Below, one piece after another: positions 10,871 to 22,600 of a stretch of DNA of 64,000 nt. Below the pieces are notes generated by a model that had not been told where the DNA came from, did no database searches, and was given only the letters and a program-made list of their open reading frames with translations. How positions within the stretch are numbered: the stretch's first letter is position 1; each line of letters opens with the position of its first letter. The position numbers were made by a program, and so were the translations under genes. This DNA comes from Pectinophora gossypiella. Its lineage: Eukaryota > Arthropoda > Insecta > Lepidoptera > Gelechiidae. The stretch covers positions 10,850,001 through 10,914,000 of the forward strand of contig NC_065408.1 in assembly GCF_024362695.1 (NCBI RefSeq), written 5' to 3'.

Positions 10871-11194
10871 CTTCTTATCATGTGGGTTGTGAGGTGGAAT
10901 ACCAACCTCATCAACCCTGGTGTCAGGGTTATTATTGAGCCGCCAAAGGCCCCTGACATGGCTCATGTAACGATTACTCACTTACATCAGTAAATAGTAA
11001 CCGGGACCAGCAGCTTAACGTGCCTTCCGAAGCACGGATTGTCTTACTTTCGGACAGTCAGGTGATCAGGTTCTAATGTCCTAACCAAACTAGGGATCAC
11101 GAAGTGATTTATTGTGATATGTCCCCACCGGGATTTGACTACGGGGCCTCCGGATTGTGAGTCCAACGCTCAATCACTGGACCACGGAGGCCGG
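10871..11194 (-). mobile_element. tRNA-derived SINE of the second family
   Basis: On the minus strand the head reads GGCCTCCGTGGTCCAGTG...GAGCGTTGGACTC and then GTAGTCAAATCCCGG, i.e. A-box-like and B-box-like tRNA promoter parts. The body follows with GTGCTTCGGAAGGCACGTTA and the tail ends in AAG-type repeats. Target duplication AGCTACTTTAACT (10858-10870) recurs at 11195-11207 with one mismatch. 5'-truncated relatives are at about 38010-38250 and 39645-39729. Confidence 0.85.
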
Positions 11195-11207
11195 AGCTAC
11201 TTTACCT

Positions 11208-12391
11208 AACTGACTTGAGTGTAATGAACTACATTACATTTGCTTTTGTACCAACCCTATTCAGGCTAGCTAAAACGTAGAATATTCCAGTGCAACAAAT
11301 GTTTGTATATCATCGTGATAGGTGGTTTCGTTTCCCTCAACATTTTGTAATCGACGAATGACCTACTAAGTCAGAAATACCTGAAAGACTTGTTAAGGTA
11401 ATTTCGACTATAATTTACTTTTTACTTTTATTCTATGAAATAGAAGCAGGTATGCAGTCGTAAGGAAGATAGCTATCTACTTTACGATTGCATCAATGTT
11501 AGCTAACGATAATCATGTAATGAAGAAGAAAGATATGGCTATCTAATTTCAAAAGAAAGTGAGACATAAGTATATCGCGACGCATGTTTACGCGCCACTC
11601 CTGTTGTTCACTGAGTAGACACTTTGATTTACTTACCTAATTCATTCATGTAGTAAATTCGAGGTACCTACCTACACCATATTTATTTATTTATTGATGG
11701 TATACATAACTAGTTACAGTCGTTAAATTAGATAATTAAGTGTAACGTAAAACTAGACTATCACATTAAAACATGCATGCACATTCAGCCACTTATGTTA
11801 TAATTATGATAAACATAGGGCGTCGAAGTTCCTCTGCACTCGCCGACGATCACATCTCTTTATAATTTTATCACTATAGGTACGTTTTTTGTAGCAGACC
11901 CATTCTCATAATCCAAGTGTGCTACGGCGTACCCATTTAATCCCTTCTACGTTTGAAGATCACTAAAGACTAAACTATTTTCTAATTTCACATTCACTAT
12001 ATTATTTATGTATCATTCATTTCATTGCGTCACGAGCGTGTCACCTGCGTAAGCATATTCAAGTGGGTATTCTTCTCGATTAGCGCCCATTCAGTGTTCT
12101 CGAAGGACGTACTAGGGCTTTCAAATGAGATTTTAATCGTCAAGCCTCACAAACGAACGATTAAATATTCAATTATAGATTCCCTCATTAAATATATTCC
12201 GGTTTAATTTTTACGCCTATTCTATTGTGGGTTTTCAAACTTGTTTTTAATTTTGTTGTCAAAACAAATTAATTGACAAATTCGATAATTAATTTAACAA
12301 ATGACGCACTATTGAGTTTTATCAGGTTTTAAAATAGGTGTATCGTTATTCCAGGTTGCATTTAGTGGTGCAGTACCGAACGAGTCACACA
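11208..12391. other. Non-coding stretch upstream of the elongase gene
   Basis: AT-rich with no coding frame or repeat boundary I can support. Confidence 0.5.
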
Positions 12392-12423
12392 TCAGTGTCA
12401 GCCCTCACAAACCAGTTATTTCG
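12392..12423 (+). promoter_or_regulatory. Candidate alternative initiator and first exon (elongase)
   Basis: An arthropod initiator-like TCAGT (12392-12396) is followed after about 30 ATG-free bases by a consensus donor, TTCG then GTAAGT at 12424. No TATA box at the right distance. It lies in the right orientation about 7 kb before the coding start. Sequence context is the only support. Confidence 0.3.
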
Positions 12424-12881
12424 GTAAGTCCAACATTTTGCTCGACAACATTATATCGCTTTATGCTCAGTCACAAACGCGGCCACACCATCCTATCAAC
12501 GCCTTATTATATAACTCATACATAAGAACCTACATAGCGAACTTTTTAGATTCAAACTGTGACCGACCAATCGATGTACGTTATCAAGTTTCATTCGGAT
12601 ACGGCACTCGAGACATTGATTGATATCAGCAATTTTTCAAGTTTCGCACTGGAATCATAATATAAAACGTAGGTATATTATTTACTCCACGGTATTAACG
12701 GCGAAGTGAGGTGACATGCAAACAGGTTAGCAAGTAAAATATTCCACTCTTAGAGTCAAAGTCCACTCAAAACTTGGTAAAAACGCGAAGGCAAAGTTGT
12801 GAAAAGCTTCCTTGGGCGGTAGTGACGTCTGGATGACGAGGTGACAGCAGCGCGCGGCGGCCGGCGTGGCGGGCGCTGCTC

Positions 12882-13066
12882 AGTCTGCCCGCTGCGCCTG
12901 CGCCGGTGGACGCCGACGCCGACGCCAACTTCTGTGCGCGCTACACGCGAAAGTCGACCCACTCGCTTTTTATTTGTATTCAACCTGTGCCCGGGCACAC
13001 TCCTTAGAAAGGACGATTTCAACCTTTACCGAACGCAGCCCGATTGGTAGAGCTTCTAATTTACAC
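12882..13066 (+). promoter_or_regulatory. Candidate CpG-rich alternative first exon (elongase)
   Basis: A GC- and CpG-rich block (about 12841-12960) in AT-rich surroundings contains TCAGT at 12880-12884. From there to a good donor (CAC then GTGAGTA at 13067) there is no ATG. This is what a non-coding first exon looks like. No TATA box at -30. The frames that cross it in both directions have no protein signature. Confidence 0.35.
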
Positions 13067-13851
13067 GTGAGTACTAATTACAATAACGGACCCCATCCTG
13101 TGTTTTTAAACTTCAAAATTTTAGTCTATGGTAATTTAATGTCTTTTATTTTAATATTATGATAATTTATCACATTTCATATCCCATTATACAATCCAAC
13201 AGTTTACACTGAAAAATTCTAGTTTATTTACAATTGAACTTGACTGTTATGATGTCAAACGTTTATAACTTCATTTCATTTCCACTAAACACATTTCAAC
13301 AACTTTTATAACTATACTTACGATAAGGCTTTATAGCTCCGCTAAACATTTAGGTTGCACTTCTGTTGAAATTTTATGACTAGCAATAATAAGAAACTGA
13401 AATACGTTCTAAGGAGTAATAGAATTACCACACAAGCTAGATAACTAATTATCTATTTCGCTTGTGTGATGTTATATAATTGGTAGTATATTTGCAACAA
13501 AATTGCAACTAAGCCATATAAATGTTTTAATTATTGCAATTTTACCGGTGCGTATCGATCTCCAATTATAATCAATTTGCTTCTGTATAATTCGTCGGCA
13601 ACTAAATGACAGTGCCCTTACAATGATTGTTCAGTTTTTTATCTGTTTTTTTTTGTTTTATCACAAGTTTCGCATAGTCACTTTATGGCCGTAAAAAAAA
13701 TATCTTACCCAACAATTAATTGCAACATTAAAGCTTTCAAAACTCTAAAAAAGTTCGTTTTTATTTATATAATTATAATGTTTTTACTTAGTATATAATC
13801 TTTTTATAAATTACGTTTTATCATCACTAATTTAAGAGTCAGTGTAGAATT

Positions 13852-14167
13852 CTCCATGCTACATTTTAGGGAAAAATAAGGCAGTGGTTTCCCTCTTGCC
13901 TTCCGCCCCGCAGTACTCTGTCTGACGCGAGTGGGGTGGCGCCCAGAGTAGTCTATTTCAAAGCCGTACTAGGACTCCTGTCCTCCGCCTCTGAATAGTA
14001 CTGACAGTTACTGCTGCCCTCTGTCAGGTTACAGTCCCTGTGACGCGCCCCTTCCGTCCTGCATTGCCGCACCGATAGCTCCCATCTCCGCCTCTGCAAC
14101 CGTTGAGGTCTTCACCCGTATCCCTGGGCAAGGGTTCTACGTTATACCCCGTAGGTCTGATCAGGCG
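13852..14167 (+). repeat. Dispersed repeat, copy 1 (interrupted)
   Basis: The blocks CTCCATGCTAC, CAGTACTCTGTCTGACGCG, TCTATTTCA and AGTACTGACAGTTACTGCTG recur at 23767-23925 in the same order and strand. This copy continues with extra GC-rich sequence until a fold-back element interrupts it at 14168. Probably a LINE fragment; no RT motif found. Confidence 0.6.
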
Positions 14168-14320
14168 GGTTAAAATGGCCACATCGAAGCAATTCATCTA
14201 AGAAAACAATATTGCAATTTGACATTTGCGCATATAAAAGTAAGTACGCAATGCAAACAAATGTCAAATTGTAATATTGCTTTCTTTTGGATGAATTGTT
14301 TTGATGTGGCCATTTTAACC
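14168..14320. mobile_element. Fold-back MITE, copy 1
   Basis: Begins GGTTAAAATGGCCACATC and ends in its inverted copy GATGTGGCCATTTTAACC. The arms stay largely complementary for about 65 bases, including CAATTTGACATTTG. The centre holds GCGCATATAAAAGTAAGT, also present at 59525-59542. Other members are at 38991-39120 and 59473-59569. Non-autonomous, no coding capacity. Confidence 0.8.
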
Positions 14321-14958
14321 CCCGTGGTCTGGTGGTCGGTAATTACATTTATCGCACAATAAATCTGTATATACATTATATAATCTTAATTAAACAATAC
14401 CTACTATGAATCTTAATAATATCTCCTCATTAATACATATTATTATGATGTGATACTACTTATCAATACACATGGATTTGTGTTCACATAGTTAATCATA
14501 TCTTTGTTATCTCGTATCATCTAACAGTAAGTGTAATTATAACTAAGTATTATTATTTATATAATTGATGTTTTGATATATTCACGTGTAATATTGACAT
14601 TAATTACTTTATCAATCAATCAGTTCTTTACTGTACACAACGCAACATGTCTAGGAAAGACATAAATAAAAGAGGTTGTGACGGCAATTTTCAAGATTTT
14701 TTATTTTTTGGCAAAAAAATATTACAGAGAACGTGTTGATTCGACTTAAATTTAAAATGAAAGAGAGAGTGAATGATTGGAACGAATGTTACCATATACA
14801 TAGTATTTTTCTTTTTTTTAATATGAATGTTTTGGCTCAATAGTTGTCGCAAACACAACATACACGACAATTCTAAACGGACAATATAGCACAATAGGCG
14901 GCGTTAGTGTTAAATAGCAATTTATTCTTACTGAACAATTGCTTTTTTAAGTATATAC

Positions 14959-15037
14959 CCTCTTAAGACCGAGATTTCCAGACACAATAGTTAAACAATG
15001 GGGTTTGGATGTATAAAGAACATTCGGTCTTAGGAGG
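14959..15037. repeat. Short hairpin element, copy 2
   Basis: Arms CCTCTTAAGACCGA (14959-14972) and TCGGTCTTAGGAGG (15024-15037) pair over 14 bp with one G-T. The loop carries the same GATTTCCAGACACAATAG and AACAATGGGGTTTGGAT core as 1856-1930. Three stem pairs differ from copy 1 on both sides at once. Confidence 0.7.
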
Positions 15038-17192
15038 ATACAATCATTTTTGCTTTCTCTTCATAGTTCAGATGTGATAACTGATATCTATCGGGGTGTT
15101 GACTTAAATACGGTGTAAATGTACCATGTGTATAATATACATCTACTACATTATGTATACCTTAGATCTATTCATGCATAGGTTTAGATCTAACTATAAG
15201 AAACGCGGAAAAATCATAATAATTAACAAATGAATAGCGTTACTAAATGCTCCTTTTGATAAACATACCTAATTACATACTAGCCTTAAGTGAAAATCGG
15301 AAAAATACATTAGCTTTATTACTGCAGAATATCTTTTTTTTTCTAATACCTTCGTATCTTGACGATGGTCGTATGGACGGCCGTCATACAACGACAGTGA
15401 CATCGCTTTCAAAATCTTTTGTATTTTATCTGAAGAATATTAATTCTATCTTAATTTTGAGAGTCTAGCCTACTAGGAACTAAACGAATACTTGTTGCGA
15501 TATAAACAATTATCTAGCATCAAGTACGCGTGACCGGGCTGTTGTATGAAGCTGATCCACTGTGCGATGTGACGACTATACCATTTATTGCTTATAAATA
15601 TCAACTTCACTATACTAATTCAATAAAATAATAGCATCACGGTAATAGTATCGTAGTAGATTATAGGCTAAATGAGGTCGGTGCGAATCAATTGTCGTCC
15701 ATCTTCCGTTATGTAAGGCGGCGAAGGTTTCGCTAGCGTCCGATTGATCATCGCTGCATATCGATGACGTTGCGCAAGCGACGCCCCATGTCATAGATTC
15801 CCTGCGCAATTAGGGTCATTGGTGTGCTGAATTTGTACCTAAGGTCGCGTAAAAAATAAAAATCAACACGTACATAAACTCACGCATATTTCCCATCGGA
15901 GTAAGCAGAGACCACGATTTTCGCTTCCACCACTGATGCATGCTCACCGGTTTAGACACCTGTGAGTTAGAAAACCTTTTTTAGGCCAAATATAAAAAAA
16001 ACATGAGTAAAATCAGAATCACCCAGAATGAAACCACTTTTTGATAGTAGTCGACCAAAACTAAAGAGCTTATCTTGACCTACAAAAAACACAGTGACAG
16101 GACCTTAAAAAGACCATACACGGTAATAAATTGCAGTTCATGCGATGATTGCCATTAAACATCAGACCTCCAATTAAAATGAATGCCGCGTAAACTCCGC
16201 ACGCGGTACCAGTGTTTTTTTTGTTCTTTAATCGGTGAAGGTTGGCTGATGGAAATTCGGCAGAAACCCGTTAAAAAACTCGACTACGACTTCCGACTAC
16301 GTGATACATCGCGCAAATATACCTACGATTTTAATCGTCACGGATTATGTCTCGATACAGCTCAGGTGAAACACCTATGCTATTTAACCTAATAAATGCC
16401 TATTCACTACCTTCAAAAACTTCAAAATATTTTGTTCAGAAAAGCCAAATTTCCGCTAATCACCTCAAAACGGTTAGTTTTCTAAAACGAACCACAACAA
16501 CGGTTTCAAAGAAAAATAAGATTTTCCCGTAATCTTGATATACAATTTATTTACATAAATAGAAAATAAACACTTGAATTACAATATAATGCAGGAAATT
16601 CGATTATGTACAATTTTATAATTGCATAATAATTGGCGTGGCAATGACTGGTACGCGACTAGTACTTAATGTGTTTTCTGAAACAAAGTGTAATGGTTAG
16701 TAGATATTAAGCAACGATCAACAACAATTTTCCTTATTTTATGCGTAATTCAATTGAAAAAGGTATTGTCCTTCTAGATATTATCTTTATTTTTCCGCAA
16801 TATAATCAACTCTATTTATATTCGCATCATAATCACATCTGACAAAGGTAAGGGAACAATGTCAATGTCGGTCGAAAAGAGTTGGATCACACAAAAAATT
16901 AGATCATCGCACGTTTACGTAACGAAAATCTTTACTTGTTTTCAAGTGCAGACTCATAAAAACTTAGTTGTTACTCCATGTAGAGTACAAAAAAATAAAA
17001 GCAGTTTAAAATAACCATTTCGTGTCCTATGTGTATTACAAAGTTATTTCACGCCTTTAGTTCTATTTGTTGACGATAACGTGTATTCTTCATCATCTAT
17101 TTCGGACTCGTTATAGTATTCTATTTACATGCTCGTTGAACTTCGCAACATTGAAACACTTCATAAGATTAAAATCGGGGTTACATTCTAAA
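15038..17192. other. Non-coding stretch before the best elongase promoter
   Basis: AT-rich, no supported coding frame. Short frames at 15247-15468, 15615-15809 and 16183-16532 show no domain. Confidence 0.5.
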
Positions 17193-17226
17193 TATAAAAG
17201 TATACTAATACGTGAATATTAACAGT
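17193..17226 (+). promoter_or_regulatory. TATA box plus initiator core promoter, probably of the elongase gene
   Basis: TATAAAAG at 17193-17200 lies 31 bases before the A of a CAGT initiator (A at 17224). This spacing matches insect TATA promoters. The stretch that follows has no ATG and ends in a donor site, which fits a first non-coding exon joined to the exon starting at 19613. Confidence 0.5.
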
Positions 17227-17288
17227 TAAACTGGTTAATTTCACAATTATTGCTAGTTGGAGGCACGCGCGATATTTCGATACACAAG
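17224..17288 (+). other. Putative non-coding first exon of the elongase transcript
   Basis: A 65-base ATG-free stretch between the initiator and a donor (ACAAG then GTAACG at 17289). It would join the acceptor at 19611-19612 across a 2.3-kb intron. Inferred from signals only; RNA evidence is needed to choose among this and the starts at 12.4 and 12.9 kb. Confidence 0.4.
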
Positions 17289-17296
17289 GTAACGTA

Positions 17297-17560
17297 ATGT
17301 TTGAGAACATTCTGTGGGATGCCGGTGGTGGTATAGTGTCAGTCAGCGGTGGCGTGGTGGTGGGGTGTCGCGGCCGCTCTGTGCCAGTGGGTCAGTGGTT
17401 CCGCAGGGCGCGAGCGCGGGCCGGCTGCGCGGGCGCGGGCGCGACGCCTCTGGCGCAACACCCTTACGTAAATCGCGCGGACTACGGACCGCTCGCTGCA
17501 GTGAAAGTTGCGACTGCTTCACAACCGGCACTCGAGATAAAACGCCGCCATCCGTCAACA
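17297..17560. other. CpG-rich block downstream of the promoter
   Basis: A sharp GC-rich island (GCGCGAGCGCGGGCC-type sequence at about 17405-17445) just after the putative first exon. A second, smaller one is at about 17930-18010. The frames through it (e.g. 132 codons at 17297-17695) are compositional, with Ala/Arg/Gly runs and no domain. I read it as regulatory or transcribed intron, not protein. Confidence 0.5.
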
Positions 17561-17699
17561 GCGTCCTCAGGGATCAACCAACTCTACGTACGCCCTTGTC
17601 CTTGTTACCTAAAGACCTGTCTGTTTGATAGCAAACAATTAAACCACCATAATTCGACCATCTTTTCACGTCGACAAATATTTGAGGTCTATTAATGAT

Positions 17700-19612
17700 C
17701 AAACAGAGTCAATGGATTACTTATACAAATCTCGTCCGAGGCTCTATGTAGGTAACCCGGTGTTTCGTGATACAAAATATAACATTCATAATTAATTAAT
17801 ATGTAACGAGCACAGAATGGTTTCGTATTATGTAAAAGTACCGTAATTTTATGCTAAAAAGAGGCTATTCGTTTCAAGAGTAGTAAGTGAGTGCATTTCG
17901 ACGCGAAGAGCAGGTCAAGGCCGCGCATACAGCACAATAGCCGGTTGTGCAAGCGCAGCGCTTCTGCAGCCGCCGCCCGCGTTGTCGCACTACCGCCTCG
18001 CCTCGCGTCACCAGAATCCACGAACACTTAATTTGTTTATTCCAGTCGCTCCTCATAACGACCCTCACTTAACCTTGCCGCTTGTCCTCCTCCGTCATAA
18101 TTACACATGAGAACCTATTATTGACTCCTTACATTATTTGCTATAATAAGAACCATTGACAACAGCCTGGCCTTACACCTTGGTATTTGCATTATAGACA
18201 TTCTAGTGTTTCCTGAAGGCGCAAAATACTAGCGATCATTATGGTTATGCGATAGTATAATAATTCGAGGAACGTGACAATAGCGCGAAATCGTACTCCC
18301 GACGTGAGTTTTAGGAACAGACGTGTCAACGTCATTTCCTATATCATTGGCGATTTGCATTACAGCGCGCATGCCTTCATGTAGCAATTGTAGCATACCA
18401 CCGGAGATGTTGTAGGCTCGAGCAGATTACATAGACGGACGACCGTGACTGATATAATATGCGGTCGGTTACGGTTAATAAGTCAATGCAATTCAATGAA
18501 TACGTCGATTCGGTAGCCCCCCTTTTTTCTCGCCGGCATGGTTGCGATGTGTCTCGGCGTGACGTAACTGTCGGAAATTCTCTTAATCACTCATTCCGTA
18601 TGCGAAATCTGTAAACGGCCAGTTTTTAAGGACAGGCTAACGCAATGTGTTAACGTTTTCGTGCTTCCGCTATGATTGTCCGTTGGAGGATTACGCTTCG
18701 CACTATTTGTGACGAACGTGGTGTAATATTCATCGCACACCGCAACTCGCAAGATCAACAACGACGACGCTTATTTCCCTATTCCGCGTCTGTCGGATTA
18801 TCTTTTTGTACATTTCTGCAACATTTATTTTCTTGTATATTTTACCTTGAATTTGAACTGGTTTTAATGCGTGATTCATCGTTTAGTTCTAGAAAAGGCT
18901 TGAATATATATTATATTACGAGTACTGTGTATTTTAAACTTGCGTAAAAAAAAGCACGCACGCAGTGCATTTGAATGCCCTAAAACAAATGCGTAACCGT
19001 CGAATAACATAATCATATCAACAATGTTTGACCATTTAACCTGCGTTTTCTATCGCTGGTACACTTATACACAGAGGGATTTAATATTATAGACAGTACA
19101 ACTGTCAGTATAATTAATTACAAAATTGCGCATGACAGCTGATTGGCGGGTTAGTAAAGTGTTTCGGTAGAGTCCACTGAAGTACAATGACCGAACACTA
19201 AACTAAAGTAAATAGCGAATGTAATTAAATACTTTCATGCTTCACTGTAATATATTATTATTGTAGTAAATGTATAAAAGTGTTCGACGATCTTTGACAA
19301 AGCTTTGCTAAGGGATCTTGTCATGTTCTATATTCATGCACATATGAGATGTCACTTTAGAATTTATATGACGCAGGTTCGTTGCTCTACTATTTAGTAT
19401 AGTTTTCCTTCGACGTGCATTTAATTTGCCTGTGCTTAGAACAAACGCTGGAAATAGCCGACGAGTCACGCACGAAAGCACCACGCCTTGCGGCCTAATT
19501 GTTAATACCCATGGCACTTACATGTCATTCTAGCATAAAATATAAATACCACTAACTCTACTATTAGTAATAATATTATGTCGTTTTACAAAATATAATT
19601 TATTTGTTCCAG
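17700..19612 (+). other. 5' intron of the elongase gene, nothing else recognised
   Basis: Unique-looking sequence up to the acceptor TTTGTTCCAG (AG at 19611-19612). No coding frame with family signature. Confidence 0.45.
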
Positions 19613-19691
19613 GTTTAATTATTTTGCTTAAAAAAACCAAAGATGGCGAGCTTATACAGCTGGTACAGAGACCTCATGGACAACAGGGGTG
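19613..19691 (+). CDS. Elongase exon with start codon
   Basis: Acceptor AG at 19611-19612, 30 bases of 5'UTR, then ATG at 19643 in the context CAAAGATGG. It encodes 16 residues (MASLYSWYRDLMDNRG) plus the first base of Asp17. Donor GTAAGT at 19692. No earlier in-frame ATG in the exon. Confidence 0.92.
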
Positions 19692-22600
19692 GTAAGTTTA
19701 TATATTTTGTACATTTCATATAATAAAATAGCGTTAGCGGAGTTTATGGTATATACAGGTGTTAGTGACATCGCAAAATTCATGATATTTTTACTTTTTT
19801 CTAATTTTATTCAATTATATACTTTTGCGATCGAAAATTCCGTAACGAATAGTGAGAGGGATGATTCAGACCATGCTTCTGTGTTGATATTAAGTGGAAT
19901 TTCCTGTCGAAAAATTCATGATTTTTTTTGTGTTTTTTTAAATTATTTTCCGTTCCATAGTTTTGCGACGGAAAATTCCACATGATATCAACTCAGAATC
20001 ATGGCCTGAATCATCCCTCAAAGTTTTCGTTACGATATCGCTAACACCCTTTATATTACGAGTGCATAATAAATCGCGCCTCGTTATTTTAATTTCCCAC
20101 GTAAATTACACATTAGATTTTTTGCATGTGTACTAGATTTCTATACTTTTTACATGAATACCAGTTATTTGGTAGCAAAAGTAACGGTTTTATTTACGCA
20201 TTGGTTTTTTTGCGATGTAAGAATGACCATGTTGATGATTATTTTGATATTCCTGTCAAGAAATACATATAGCATGTAGTCCAAAGTACTTGAGCGTGTG
20301 CGAGACACTCCACGCTCCACTTCACAATATAGTTATTAGAATAAGGAAAATGTATCTATAATATCAATACGACATGGAACTAGGTATTGTCAGTATTGTC
20401 ACTCTGTTGGCAAACTGCGACCTTCGAAGTAGCTTTCGAATGATCGTGATCGTGACCCATTTCGTTTGCATTGGCAACGAAATGATTTACTAGAAGATTA
20501 CTCATTTACGTTCAATACCGCCGTATAATTAATAATCATGAGCGCTTAAATTAAATTGCAAATTTAATACCAAAATAAAGTTGTTTGTGAAATTTAGAAC
20601 ATTCCGGAGGGGGTGGCTATTTTCGTACCTGTTATTAATTATAAATGTTTACGTCACAATGTTTTTAGGGTACCGTACCTACTACCGTAACGTCTACGTA
20701 TCGCAAGGTAGTGTCTTATCTGTAATAGTTGAAGTTAGAAAAATTGTGCCAATAAAGTGATGTAGTACCTAAGTACTGCGTTAAGTAAAGTCAAGTGCAG
20801 TGTAATAAGTGGAAATGCTTTCTAAATATTTTATAACGACTTTATTGCGCTGCGTTATTTTCTTACCGCGTTGGTTGGTTTAGTTCAACCTCAACGTACG
20901 GCATCCTCTTTAAAACATAATCTAGTCAAAAATATCATAATGTGTTTACTTACATAACATTACATCAACTTCACTGGTATTAATTACAACGATTCCCAAA
21001 ATTACCTATCCTTTCTAAACTCACATCGGTCTAATTCGCTTGCGCAAAGAGTTCTTGCATTCTTTAATGCTGTAGGCGTTTCGTAGTCCGTTCTACGGCT
21101 GTGGACTAGACCGTCTAGAAGCGACGGCGTATGGCTGTGCGGGTACGCTGCAAGTGTTTGCTCAACATATTACATAAGCCGTGGAACGTTCTACGAGCTA
21201 GGATCTGCCGCAATGCTGCCCGCAGTTATGTCAATTGCACCAACAGCCTCCACTCTGACTCAAACCTTGTCAATAATTACCTGTGCAAACTGAAAAGAGT
21301 GGCTATCACATTGACGTCCGCACCACCAGGATGTTTACCTTTGTTCTTTAAACGCTAACAGAATAATTACACTTGTCAATGCATTAGAAAAACCGCACTG
21401 TTCATATTACCACTTCAATAGATGTTTACGTCAGATAGCACCGTTTAAGTCAGTTCAGTACCCGTACAACTGAAATCTCTTAACCTGTTGACTCTAATTC
21501 TGTACACAAATACAATGAATATCGACTTGCGTGCAGACTAAATTAGTTTAGTGAAAGAAACAAAAGGTCGGTGCCCTTTATTTTGTTCACCTTCTGAGAC
21601 CGCCCCGTGAACCCTAGACATTTACATATTAATAAATAAAAGAGGGCTGTCGACCTCGAGAAATGGAACGCTTCTGAAGGGAAACAACTTCCACCCGGTT
21701 TTGCCTCGACATCTTGTATTTGGCGAAGATACGGTCGTATCAGGTTAAATATTACTCGTATATTTATTTTAAAAATCACAATACCTTAAAAGACAGGTTG
21801 CAAATCTTCTAAAGTCATTCGAATTTGGTTAGTTAATTAAAGTTTGAAGAAGATTCTCAGCCTCCATATGATGCACATAATGTAGTTATATCATCATTGT
21901 GTTTTGTGAAACAGCGAAGGGTGCATGGAATTACGAGATACCGTGAGAATGGGTCTAAATACTCAAGCTCTACTTTACTCATAGAGTTAACATGTACAAA
22001 GTTTCCGCTTCCGCGTTATTACAGATAATCAAACAAGAACTTCAGTCACATCAATTATCACTAGAGCTAGATATGTACTAAAGTCCTTCACTGGAGTTAT
22101 TTACAAAAGTAATTATTACCCATAAAGGACAGATTAAAAAACATCGTCGGAAAAATAGTACGCGTCACCGAACTGATATTTTATGTCATCCATTAACGGA
22201 ATGACGAATAACAAATATCATGTCATTTAAGGAAAATTAGGCTACACACTTGAACAGTATCCATAAGCATGCCGCATGAGTACGCCCAGTGGCGTAGACA
22301 TCTTTATAATCACAAGGGGATAGAGCATACCTCTAGCTCATAACATAGATAGAGCATAGCTCTATCAAGTTACTCCACTTCGGGTGTTCATCTTATTGGC
22401 CATGTAATTTTAATATAAACTCTGGCGTAAGATACTTTATAATCCAAGAGTAGATGAAACATACACCGCAAATTTTAAGCCACTTCGCAATCGCCCTGCG
22501 AATAGCTAAATTATAGCGTTTAGGGGCAAAACTCATAACAATCCACTTTACCTACGAGCTAACATTGAAATTAATTACTAAATACATCGTGTTCCATTTA

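Noticed and set aside
12756..13162. Overlapping 69-98-codon frames at 12.8-13.1 kb
   Set aside because: All arise from GC-rich sequence that lacks stops; better explained as non-coding first exon or regulatory DNA.
17297..17695. 132-codon frame in the CpG-rich block
   Set aside because: Ala/Gly/Arg-rich by composition, no domain, and overlapping frames on both strands are equally open.
22280..22400. hAT-like end CAGTGGCGTAG
   Set aside because: No matching right end or 8-bp duplication found nearby.
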